Made by a program: the position numbers and the translations under genes. DNA of 64,000 bases from CAWGGS01 sp046704745 (GTDB taxonomy: Bacteria > Desulfobacterota > Desulfobulbia > Desulfobulbales > Desulfocapsaceae). Every line of letters starts with the position of its first letter. Position 1 is the first letter of the stretch. Below are positions 33,945 through 42,011 of this stretch, in pieces. A model generated the notes under the pieces. That model saw only the letters and a program-made list of their open reading frames with translations. It ran no database searches and was not told the origin of the DNA. The stretch covers positions 20,826 to 84,825 of the forward strand of contig JBJKRL010000091.1 in the NCBI GenBank assembly GCA_046704745.1. The letters run 5' to 3'.

Positions 33945-34982
33945 CTATCTGGTTCTTGGGTCAAAGGTTTCACGCAAGGCCTCACCAATGAAAATGAGCA
34001 GGATCAGAGTACCTACCAATACGATAAATGTTGACAACGAGAGCCACCAGGCATCGATATTCGCCTTTCCCTGAGCCAGTAATTCACCCAGGCTGGGCGT
34101 TGACGGGGGGACACCGAGCCCCAGGAAATCCAGGCTCGTCAGGGCTAAGATCGCAGTGGACATACGAAAAGGCAGGTAGGTGATAACCGGTGCCATGCCG
34201 TTGGGCAAGAGATGACGGTACATAATGGTGATGTTGCCGACACCCAACGCCCTGGCAGCTTTGACGTATTCCATATTCCTCCCCTTGAGAAATTCCGCCC
34301 TGACATAATCGGAAAGAGCCATCCAACTGAATACGGCCAAAAGGACAAGGAGGAGCAAAACGCTTGGTTTGAAGATCGAGGCAAAGATGATCAGCAGGTA
34401 CAATTCCGGCATCGACCCCCAGATCTCAATCAATCTCTGGGAAAAAAGGTCCACCTTCCCCCCGAAATATCCCTGGACCGCCCCCGCAATTATTCCCAGG
34501 AGCGTTCCGATAAAAGTCAGCGCAAAACCGAACAGAACGCTTAACCTGAAACCGTATAACAAACGAGCCAGGACATCGCGCCCCCGATCGTCTGTCCCAA
34601 GTAGATTATCCCAAGTGGGCGGCGAAGGAAGAGGCCCATTGATATTCAGGTTGATTGAATTGTACCCGTGCCTGTTAATGGGGAAATAGGCGTGGTTCCC
34701 GGGATGTTTCATCTGGTCCAAAAAAAACGGGTCCTGATAATCCGTCTCCGTCTGAAACACACCGCCGAAGGTCGTCTCCGGGTAACTCTTGATAAAGGGA
34801 AAGTAATAATGACCGTTATAGACAACCAGAAAAGGCACGTCGTTACTTATGACTTCCGAGAAGAGACTGATACAAAAAAAGAGTCCGAATATCAAAAGGC
34901 TGTAATAGCCACGCTTGTTCTGTTTAAATCTGTTCCAGCGTCTTTTTCCGGGACTGATATGGACTTTGTTTGTATTTTTCAT
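33945..34982 (-). CDS. YejE-like ABC transporter permease (peptide/microcin type)
   Basis: Inner-membrane permease of the DppC/YejE group (about 345 residues). It has an N-terminal membrane anchor, the YejE-type periplasmic segment with NGHYYFPFIKSYPETTFGG and DNLLGTDDRGRDVLARLLYGFR, about five further membrane helices, and the ATPase-contact loop EYVKAARALGVGNITIMYRHLLPNG. I chose the ATG at 34982 with GGTGA upstream. It follows a YejB-like gene by 57 bases. No substrate-binding protein or ATPase gene is next to it in this window. Confidence 0.9.
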   Translation of the reverse strand: MKNTNKVHISPGKRRWNRFKQNKRGYYSLLIFGLFFCISLFSEVISNDVPFLVVYNGHYYFPFIKSYPETTFGGVFQTETDYQDPFFLDQMKHPGNHAYFPINRHGYNSINLNINGPLPSPPTWDNLLGTDDRGRDVLARLLYGFRLSVLFGFALTFIGTLLGIIAGAVQGYFGGKVDLFSQRLIEIWGSMPELYLLIIFASIFKPSVLLLLVLLAVFSWMALSDYVRAEFLKGRNMEYVKAARALGVGNITIMYRHLLPNGMAPVITYLPFRMSTAILALTSLDFLGLGVPPSTPSLGELLAQGKANIDAWWLSLSTFIVLVGTLILLIFIGEALRETFDPRTR

Positions 34983-35038
34983 ACCTGTCACCAAATCCTA
35001 ACACCCGGAAGACAAAAATCCAAAAGATCAATCATTGC

Positions 35039-36091
35039 TCATTCAACCCTATCGAAACTGATCCGCGGATCCACCACCACATAACTGAGATCAGAAAGAA
35101 GACGGGAGATGAGTCCGATCAAGGTGAAGAAGTAAAGAGTCCCCAAGACAACGGGATAATCACGGTTCATGACCGACTCATAGGCGAGCATCCCCATGCC
35201 GTTTAAGGAAAATATCGTTTCGATAAGCAGGCTGCCGGTGAAAAAAGAGGCGATGAAGTAGCCGGGAAAGCCCGTAATTATCGGAATAATGGCATTTCTG
35301 AAGACGTGTTTATAAAGTACTTGTCTATCTGATAGGCCTTTGGCCCGTGCTGTTAAGACATACTGTTTATTAATCTCTTCTAAAAACGAGTTCTTGGTCA
35401 GCAGGGTCATAAAGGCGAGGCTCGACACCGCACTTGCCGTTATGGGCAGGACCATATGCCAGAGATAATCCAGAATTTTCATGCCGATACTAAGACTTGA
35501 CCAATTATCGGAGACCAGACCGCGAAGGGGGAAGATATTCCAGAAACTGCCGCCGCCGAACAAAACGATGAGGATAATGCCGAGTACAAAACCCGGTATA
35601 GCATATCCAACGAGGATAACGGTGCTGGAGAAAATATCGAACCGTGAGCCGTCTGAAACCGCCTTTTTGATTCCCAGCGGAATACAGACCCCATAGACGA
35701 TAAGAAAAGTCCATAAACCAAGCGACATGGAGACCGGCAGTCTCGAAATGACGAGACTTACGACACTTTGGTGGTAGTAATAGGAATCCCCGAAGTCAAA
35801 ACACAGGTAGTTTTTCATCATGATAAAAAATCGTTGCAACGGGGGACGATCAAAGCCGTAGAGTTTTTTCAGCTCCTGCAGGCGTTGGTCGTCAAGTCCT
35901 GAACTCCCACGATAAATTGAGGAAACGTTGACGCCGACCTCACCGCCGCTGCGGCCATGTCCTTCGATTTGGGCAATCAGTTTATCGATGGGTCCGCCGG
36001 GCACAAACTGGGTGATGATAAAGGTTATCAACATTACCCCGAACAGGGTGGGAATCATCAACACTATGCGTTTGGCAATATAGAGAATCAT
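35039..36091 (-). CDS. YejB-like ABC transporter permease
   Basis: Partner permease of the DppB/YejB group (350 residues). It starts MILYIAKRIVLMIPTLFGVMLITFII, has the Yej-type loop GGPIDKLIAQIEGHGRSG and RLQELKKLYGFDRPPLQRF, and the EAA loop YVLTARAKGLSDRQVLYKHVFRNAIIP. Six membrane helices are expected. Usually yejA precedes and yejF follows such a pair; here the upstream side is a repeat-bearing intergenic region. Confidence 0.92.
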   Translation of the reverse strand: MILYIAKRIVLMIPTLFGVMLITFIITQFVPGGPIDKLIAQIEGHGRSGGEVGVNVSSIYRGSSGLDDQRLQELKKLYGFDRPPLQRFFIMMKNYLCFDFGDSYYYHQSVVSLVISRLPVSMSLGLWTFLIVYGVCIPLGIKKAVSDGSRFDIFSSTVILVGYAIPGFVLGIILIVLFGGGSFWNIFPLRGLVSDNWSSLSIGMKILDYLWHMVLPITASAVSSLAFMTLLTKNSFLEEINKQYVLTARAKGLSDRQVLYKHVFRNAIIPIITGFPGYFIASFFTGSLLIETIFSLNGMGMLAYESVMNRDYPVVLGTLYFFTLIGLISRLLSDLSYVVVDPRISFDRVE

Positions 36092-36100
36092 AAGAACCCG

Positions 36101-36455
36101 TGAGAAATCCGGACTGATTTGCCTTAATTCTGCTTTCTTTTGTTTGTGGCCTGGATGAAAAATTTACTGCCGACGGTTCAGCATTGAAGCCGCTGGGATA
36201 TCATGACATCCCTGCGGCTTTGCGAGACTTTTACAAGACCATGGAACTGCGTTGTCTCAAAAAGGTCTTTCCCTTTCAAGGGGACCCCTTTCTTATGTCG
36301 TTGCCAAGGAAAATTGTCAACCCCATAATGGGGAAGAGGTGCAAAAGAAAAATTTTCAAAACCAGAAAATAATAGTACTTGTTTTTTTCCTCACTTTATG
36401 TCTTTTTGCGTTGCATACGGGTTAAATCCGGATAGATATTTGCCCGGATTTCTCA
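36101..36455. repeat. Segment bounded by perfect 12-bp inverted repeats
   Basis: TGAGAAATCCGG (36101-36112) and CCGGATTTCTCA (36444-36455) are exact complements and both belong to the window's dispersed repeat family. The 355-bp segment between them contains a short orphan reading frame (36118-36372) and a strong hairpin at 36187-36220 (AAGCCGC-T-GGGAT with ATCCC-T-GCGGCTT). Confidence 0.6.
36118..36372 (+). pseudogene. Orphan coding remnant inside an inverted-repeat-bounded segment
   Basis: Eighty-four codons are open from 36118 to the stop at 36372 with no ATG near the 5' end; a TTG at 36184 is the first plausible start and lacks a ribosome binding site. The product contains ADGSALKPLGYHDIPAALRD followed by FYKTMELRCLKKVFPF and MSLPRKIVNP, then a basic tail. 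The composition looks like protein, not random sequence, suggesting the 3' end of a decayed gene. No family recognised. The hairpin at 36187-36220 lies within it. It could equally be chance. Confidence 0.3.
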
Positions 36456-36555
36456 TGAACATTCCGCTCAATAACAGGTAAGCTATGATTTTTTTTAGGA
36501 ATGAGTTCAGAATACTGCAAACAGGTGTTCCACACAATGTTCACCAAAGGCGCCC
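36442..36555 (+). repeat. Dispersed palindromic repeat copy
   Basis: GCCCGGATTTCTCATGAACA (36442-36461) matches the left end at 63877-63896, and TGTTCACCAA followed by AGGCGCC (36539-36555) matches the inner part of the other copies. Between them is a spacer unlike the other copies. The right boundary is unclear; ACGGACTGATTCGAAAT just before rnd (about 36664) may be its decayed end. Confidence 0.6.
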
Positions 36556-36678
36556 TGTAAGAAGTGTCCTTGGGGTGCATCTAAGTACTATTCAGAGGAT
36601 AAAATATTCCGCACAAGTAGAGAGTGGACAAAAAGGCAATTTTTCAAATCTGCCTAAAAGGATACGGACTGATTCGAA

Positions 36679-37788
36679 ATGATGATCGCAACCCAAAATG
36701 AGCTTCAGGATCTCATCGAACGAGCTGAAAGATGTGATGCTATTGCCCTTGATACCGAATTTATCTGGGAGCGCACTTATTATCCTCGCTTCGGCCTTAT
36801 CCAACTCGCCCTTTCAGATGAAGACTGTTACCTCATTGACCCTCTAGCCATTAAGGACCTTTCAGAACTCGGCAGACTTTTAGCGGATCCCAATATCGTT
36901 AAAATTTTTCATGACGCCCCCCAGGATCTTGCCATACTCAATCGTGCCTGCGGTTCCCCTCCCCGAAATATCTTCGATACCCGTCTGGCAGCAGGTTTTA
37001 CAGGGTTATCGGCAACCTTGTCTCTATCCAAACTCGTCAAAATCCTGCTCGACATAGACCTTAGGAAAACAGAAACGCGCACGAACTGGCTTAAACGTCC
37101 CCTGGATAAGGAACAGTTAGAATACGCCCAGGATGATGTCCGTTACCTCCGGGCGCTCAGGATCCTGCTGCTCAGCAGTATTATCGGTCCCGAGATTAAA
37201 TCATGGCTGCAGGAAGAACTGGAACTGTTGGACAACCCGGCAACCTATACGGGGTACAGAGATGAGGACCGCTATCTGAAAATTAAGGAAGCAGGGAACC
37301 TTGACCCTAATGCCCTTTCCATACTGCGCGAACTCACGATGTGGAGAGAAAAGGAAGCACGATCCACAAACCGTCCGCGCGGGCATATCGTTCCGGATAC
37401 CGTCCTCGTAGACATTGCAAAAAAGCACCTGGATAACCTGGACGTCATCAAGGTGGAAACAAAAATCTCATCCCGAGCCGTGAAGCGATACGGCAAGCAG
37501 ATTATTGCCGCCGTTAAAGGCGGAATGGCTTCTGAAAAGCCCGTTGAAACCCCGCTCACCAAGACCATCAAACTGACCAAAAAGGACAAGAACACTTTAG
37601 ACAGACTGAACCAGCTGGTTCGGGCTAAAAGTGAAGTCCAAGGCATTGACCCGACAATAATCGGAAACGGCCAGGAGTTGAAACTTTTGGTTAAAATCTT
37701 GAATAAATCCTGCGAATCAAAAATGCTTCGACAGATGGAGGGATGGCGAAAGACGTTTCTTAAGGATTTTTTCAGACAGACGGCCTAG
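36679..37788 (+). CDS. rnd: Ribonuclease D
   Basis: A 3'-5' exoribonuclease acting in tRNA maturation (369 residues, cytoplasmic). The DEDDy exonuclease site is visible as IALDTEFIWERTYYP (Asp25, Glu27), IFHDAPQDLAIL, FDTRLAAGF and EYAQDDVRYL. A C-terminal HRDC domain follows (AL-x-x-LREL-x-x-WREKEAR). Two ATGs are adjacent at 36679 and 36682; AAAGGA is 16 bases away, so the translation signal is weak. It lies immediately after a repeat copy. Confidence 0.94.
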   Translation: MMIATQNELQDLIERAERCDAIALDTEFIWERTYYPRFGLIQLALSDEDCYLIDPLAIKDLSELGRLLADPNIVKIFHDAPQDLAILNRACGSPPRNIFDTRLAAGFTGLSATLSLSKLVKILLDIDLRKTETRTNWLKRPLDKEQLEYAQDDVRYLRALRILLLSSIIGPEIKSWLQEELELLDNPATYTGYRDEDRYLKIKEAGNLDPNALSILRELTMWREKEARSTNRPRGHIVPDTVLVDIAKKHLDNLDVIKVETKISSRAVKRYGKQIIAAVKGGMASEKPVETPLTKTIKLTKKDKNTLDRLNQLVRAKSEVQGIDPTIIGNGQELKLLVKILNKSCESKMLRQMEGWRKTFLKDFFRQTA

Positions 37789-37991
37789 ACGATATTTTCA
37801 AAGATGCCATGATCCCTCACTTTATCGCCATTTCCCAACCATCACCCCCGATGCGAATTTCCAAGGGCAGGAGTCTTGCAATTCGATTATGGAATTGTGG
37901 ACTACAGAGTCGTTACAACTCATAACTTTTTTCTATCCGTGCAAAAAAACAACCCGACCGCAAACAGGGATTAGCCGGATTGCAGGTAATT

Positions 37992-39584
37992 ATGGATACG
38001 CAAACAACACTTATACTCAATGGAAATGACCTCACTTTCAAAGACATTGTCTCCATAGGTACCGGGGAAAAACGAGTCGGGTTGGACTCCGAGGCCCTGG
38101 AGCGTTGCCGCATGTCACGGAATTTTCTTGCTCGAGCCCTTGCTGACGGCAAGATCATATATGGTGTAAACACGTCCTTTGGACCAATGTGCAAAAAGAT
38201 AATCAATGACAGCGATATCGAGAAGTTACAGGAGAACCTCATTATCAGCCATGCAGCTGGATTGGGAGAGCCTCTTTCCCCGGATATTACCCAGGCAATC
38301 CTGGCGGTCAGGCTCAACACGCTGGTGAAAGGATATTCCGGCGTCCGCATTGAACTCCTGGAATTGATGCGCGATATGATCAACACGGAGCTTGCCCCTT
38401 ATATCCCTGAATGCGGCAGCGTCGGCGCTTCCGGCGATTTGATCCATCTTGCCCACATGGCCCTTGCCATTACCGGCAAAGGCAAGGTCTACCTGCAAAA
38501 GGAGTTGATGGACGCCCTCACGGCCTTTAAGAGAGCCGGACTTTCCCCGTTTCGCTTAAGTTTTAAAGAAGGACTGGCCTTGGTTAACGGCACTGCAGCA
38601 ATGACCGCCATTGCAGCCTTTGCCCTCTTGGGAGCGGAAAAACTTTACAACATTGCCTGCATCAATGCCGCATTCGCCATCGAGATTTTCGGCGGCATCG
38701 ATGACGCCTTCGACGTCGATCTCCATCTTACCAAACCGCATCCCGGACAGGTTGCCACCGCCGAGATAATCCGCCGTCTTTATAGCGGCACTGCCAATAT
38801 AACGATCAGAGATGACTTGCATCAAAGGATTAGACAGCAAGGAAACGGTGACGTTCAGGTCTATGAAACCGATATCAATGTCCAAGATGTCTACTCAATC
38901 CGCTGTACTCCCCAGGTCTTAGCTCCGGTTCGCGAGGCCATCGACAGCGCGGTCAGGACAGTCACCATCGAGGCAAATTCTTCCAACGACAACCCGGTGA
39001 TCATCCCGGAAAAACAAAAAATAATCCACGGAGGCAATTTCCACGGCCAGAGCATCGGTTTTGCCATGGATATGCTGTGCATAGCCATATCAACGCTTTG
39101 TAATCTCTCTGAGAGGAGAACCAATAAACTGCTGGACAAGAGCCTGAACGAAGGTCTGCCGGAATACTTGATCCCCGGGGAAATCGGTCTGAGCCTGGGC
39201 TTTATGGGAGCCCAATATCTCGCTACCTCGACCACAGCGGAAAACAGGAACCTTGCCGCGCCCATGAGCGTCAACTCCATCTCCTGCAATGCCTCGAACC
39301 AGGATGTGGTCAGCATGGGAACAGTGGCCGCCAGGAAGGCCTTCCGGCTGATCAATAACGCAAAACATGTCGTCACCCTGGAAATTCTGGCCGATCTGCA
39401 GGCACTATCCTTTAGAAACGCCGATAAACTCGGACACGGAACATCAAGAATTTATTCGATACTAAAAGAACAATTTCAGCCTTATGCCGATGATCGTATC
39501 TTTCACGACGACCTTGTGTGTTTCCGCAGTCTGCTCTTTTCAAATAAATATTTTGATGATCTGACTCAATATTTTTCAAAATGA
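37992..39584 (+). CDS. HAL/PAL/TAL family aromatic amino acid ammonia-lyase
   Basis: Removes ammonia from an aromatic amino acid to give an unsaturated acid. The MIO cofactor forms from Ala146-Ser147-Gly148 in GSVGASGDLIHLAH. The catalytic Tyr57 lies in YGVNTSFGPM. The selectivity pair is Ser86-His87 (NLIISHAAGLGEPL), as in histidine ammonia-lyases, but the HAL-specific Glu near the C-terminus (NQEDHVSM) is missing: here it is SNQDVVSMGT. No hutU or hutI is near. A tyrosine or phenylalanine lyase is therefore as likely as HutH. At 530 residues the length is normal. ATG at 37992 chosen over TTG at 37980. Confidence 0.9.
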   Translation: MDTQTTLILNGNDLTFKDIVSIGTGEKRVGLDSEALERCRMSRNFLARALADGKIIYGVNTSFGPMCKKIINDSDIEKLQENLIISHAAGLGEPLSPDITQAILAVRLNTLVKGYSGVRIELLELMRDMINTELAPYIPECGSVGASGDLIHLAHMALAITGKGKVYLQKELMDALTAFKRAGLSPFRLSFKEGLALVNGTAAMTAIAAFALLGAEKLYNIACINAAFAIEIFGGIDDAFDVDLHLTKPHPGQVATAEIIRRLYSGTANITIRDDLHQRIRQQGNGDVQVYETDINVQDVYSIRCTPQVLAPVREAIDSAVRTVTIEANSSNDNPVIIPEKQKIIHGGNFHGQSIGFAMDMLCIAISTLCNLSERRTNKLLDKSLNEGLPEYLIPGEIGLSLGFMGAQYLATSTTAENRNLAAPMSVNSISCNASNQDVVSMGTVAARKAFRLINNAKHVVTLEILADLQALSFRNADKLGHGTSRIYSILKEQFQPYADDRIFHDDLVCFRSLLFSNKYFDDLTQYFSK

Positions 39585-39661
39585 TCCGGAGCCCATATAC
39601 AATTGCCTCCTATGGATCGGCTATCCGGCTTCATACACTTTAGAGGAGATAACACCGCCTG

Positions 39662-39958
39662 ATGCATATACAAGAGAAACTCTATTCCATCTTTGCCATA
39701 CTTTTTGTGATCGCTCTTTTTCTCGTCTTGTCCTTTTACCCTGTAACACGACAACTGAAAGTCCTTCTGCCGCTCGCGTTCGTCGGCATTATGATCAATA
39801 TCGTCTTTATCTTTATTGTGTTAAAAGATATTTTCCTGCGTCAATTCAAAACAACCGGACAGAAGATACTGTGGATAGTCCTGATCCTGCTTGTTTGGCC
39901 GTCGGTCCTTATCTATTTGCCGAAATTCGGCTTTAAACAGAGATCTCCGGCAAGCTGA
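39662..39958 (+). CDS. Small integral membrane protein
   Basis: A 98-residue protein with three hydrophobic segments (about 8-27, 35-57 and 67-88). The end of the sequence, GQKILWIVLILLVWPSVLIY, resembles the PLDc_N-type membrane pair seen in many short proteins. GAGGAG lies 13 bases upstream. It sits between the ammonia-lyase and a FabG-like gene in the same direction, 77 and 81 bases from them. Function unknown. Confidence 0.7.
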   Translation: MHIQEKLYSIFAILFVIALFLVLSFYPVTRQLKVLLPLAFVGIMINIVFIFIVLKDIFLRQFKTTGQKILWIVLILLVWPSVLIYLPKFGFKQRSPAS

Positions 39959-40039
39959 TACCAACCGGATTCAACATTGCAAGGATCTCGGCAACTCACA
40001 TACAATAGACACATTGTCCTTAGTAGAGAGGAATAACGC

Positions 40040-40771
40040 ATGAAAGCCGGTCAGAATACTGTATTTATAAGTGGCGCAAGCCGAGGTATCGGCGCCTGTA
40101 TCGCTCAATACCTGGCAGAAGCAGGATACGATATCTGGCTCAATTACCACAGTTCCGAAAAGCAGGCCCAGCTGGTCAAAGAGCAGATCGAAACCCTGGG
40201 AAGAAAGTGTCTACTGCTCCCCTTCGACGTCTCCGACGAAGCTGCAGCCAAAAAAGTGTTGGACCCCTTACTTGACGAGGAAGTTCCTTTCGGTTTCGTC
40301 CACAATGCCGGAATCACCAGGGACACACTTCTACCTTTAATGAAACGGCAGGATTGGGATCAGGTTATCGACGTCCATCTGAACAGCTTTTTCATCCTGG
40401 CTCGCATCTTCTCCAAGGTGATGCTTTCCAAACGACGCGGCCGGATTATCGCCATCGCCTCGGTTTCAGGTCAGACGGGGCAGGCGGGGCAGGTCAATTA
40501 TTCCGCGGCCAAATCCGGGCTTATCGGCGCCTGCAAGGCACTTGCCCGCGAATTGGCCAGACGCAAGGTTCTGGTCAATGTCGTATCTCCCGGTTTGATC
40601 GAAACCGAGATGATCAAGGACCTTCCCCTCGACAAGATGCTTGAGATAGTACCGCTGAAAAGGGTCGGCAAACCCGAGGAGGTTGCAGGCGTGGTAAGGT
40701 TTCTGCTGAGTCATGAGGCAAGCTACATCACCGGCCAGGTCATCGGAGTCAATGGCGGAATGTATATGTAA
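40040..40771 (+). CDS. FabG-like 3-oxoacyl-ACP reductase, aryl-polyene cluster type
   Basis: A 243-residue short-chain reductase. SGASRGIGACIAQYLAEAG binds the nucleotide, the Ser-Tyr-Lys triad is in IASVSGQTGQAGQVNYSAAKSG, and the end is GQVIGVNGGMYM. The wording FVHNAGITRD...W..VI..HLNSFF and ELARRKVLVNVVSPGLIETEM is closer to the FabG enzymes of aryl polyene and related clusters than to the housekeeping FabG at 22780. AGAGGAAT precedes the ATG. Together with the ammonia-lyase it points to a specialised aromatic or polyketide-like product. That link is inference. Confidence 0.87.
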   Translation: MKAGQNTVFISGASRGIGACIAQYLAEAGYDIWLNYHSSEKQAQLVKEQIETLGRKCLLLPFDVSDEAAAKKVLDPLLDEEVPFGFVHNAGITRDTLLPLMKRQDWDQVIDVHLNSFFILARIFSKVMLSKRRGRIIAIASVSGQTGQAGQVNYSAAKSGLIGACKALARELARRKVLVNVVSPGLIETEMIKDLPLDKMLEIVPLKRVGKPEEVAGVVRFLLSHEASYITGQVIGVNGGMYM

Positions 40772-40791
40772 ATAAAGCAAAAGGAAGAGAC

Positions 40792-41859
40792 ATGCATCGT
40801 GTAATGATCCACCCGGCCACATATGACAACTGCCGACAGGCCATCGACAGGGCCTTTGAACAATTCCCCCAGGATATTACCGGGAAAAAAGTTGTAATCA
40901 AACCGAATGTCTTAAGAAAATCCACGGCTGATGAGCATATCGTGACCCATCCGGCCATTCTGCGAGCCGTTGTCGAAAAGGTCGAAGAGATGTCCCCGGC
41001 CGAAATAATCGTGGGCGACAATCCGGGTCTTGTCAATTATGGTGACAATGAAGCAAGTTTTGAGCAAACAGGCTTGATGGCTGCAGCCAAAGGGTATTAC
41101 AGGAATCTCGGTGATTCGCCGCAACACGTCCCCTTTCATCCCGATTTCATGCATCAGGTCGGGGTTTCAAAAGAGATTCTCGATGCCGACATCGTCATCA
41201 GTCTGCCTAAATTCAAGACCCACGGCCTAACCGTACTGACCGGGGCCGTCAAGAACAGTTATGGAATCCTGCCGGGCGCTCAAAAAGCCAGACTCCACCA
41301 GATTGCCGGCTCACCCGAGCGTTTTCACGATGTTATCGTCGAGGTCTTCCGTCTTCGGGTTCCGGATTTCTTTATTATGGATGCCGTGGTCGGTATGGAG
41401 GGGAATGGTCCGGCCTCACCCGAACTACGGGAGATAGGCCTTGTCCTGGCCTCAGATAATGCCGTGGCCCTGGATGGCGTCGTGGCCCGGATGATGGGGA
41501 TTGACCCTTCCTGCCTCAGGTTTCTGCAAAAGGCAAAGGCCATGGGTTTGGGCGACTTTGAATCAGCTCGGGTTCGGGTAGATGGAGAAATGCCCATCCT
41601 GGCCGATTTCAAGCTTCCGCCTCTGGGCGGTGAGGCCATCATCGGCAACCCTGCCATCAGTGAGTTGATTGCCAGCAGGTCACGGGTCAGACCGAAAGCC
41701 AATCCGGAACTGTGTACAGCCTGCGGGACCTGCGTGGATCATTGTCCGGTTTCCGCCCTTTCCATGCAGGATGATCTGCCCATGGTGGATGCTGAAGTTT
41801 GCGTTACCTGTTTCTGCTGCCAGGAGATCTGTCCGGAAAAGGCAATTGCCCTGAGTTGA
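40792..41859 (+). CDS. DUF362 protein with C-terminal 2x[4Fe-4S] ferredoxin domain
   Basis: A 355-residue iron-sulfur protein. The N-terminal 290 residues follow DUF362: KKVVIKPNVL, EIIVGDNPG, ADIVISLPKFKTHGLTVLTGAVKNSYG and FIMDAVVGMEGNGP. The last 55 residues hold two CxxCxxCxxxC sets (CTACGTCVDHC and CVTCFCCQEIC). AAAGGAAGAG lies nine bases upstream and the gene is 20 bases after the FabG-like gene, so co-transcription is likely. The reaction of such proteins is unknown. Confidence 0.9.
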   Translation: MHRVMIHPATYDNCRQAIDRAFEQFPQDITGKKVVIKPNVLRKSTADEHIVTHPAILRAVVEKVEEMSPAEIIVGDNPGLVNYGDNEASFEQTGLMAAAKGYYRNLGDSPQHVPFHPDFMHQVGVSKEILDADIVISLPKFKTHGLTVLTGAVKNSYGILPGAQKARLHQIAGSPERFHDVIVEVFRLRVPDFFIMDAVVGMEGNGPASPELREIGLVLASDNAVALDGVVARMMGIDPSCLRFLQKAKAMGLGDFESARVRVDGEMPILADFKLPPLGGEAIIGNPAISELIASRSRVRPKANPELCTACGTCVDHCPVSALSMQDDLPMVDAEVCVTCFCCQEICPEKAIALS

Positions 41860-41880
41860 TAAATTGATAGCGTATCTTTC

Positions 41881-41909
41881 TTGACATATTCTTCACAGCG
41901 CAGTATTTT
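41881..41909 (+). promoter_or_regulatory. Candidate sigma-70 promoter of the ffh-rpsP operon
   Basis: TTGACA at 41881-41886 and TATTTT at 41904-41909 with exactly 17 bases between them, about 100 bases before ffh and directly after the preceding gene. Confidence 0.6.
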
Positions 41910-42011
41910 TTATCTTTTTTAACCTGGCCGATCAGGGCCGAAGTGTGGTCTTTGCCCTGATTTACTCAAAAAGACAAACCGTTACTTTCATAACCACCGG
42001 CAGAATACATC

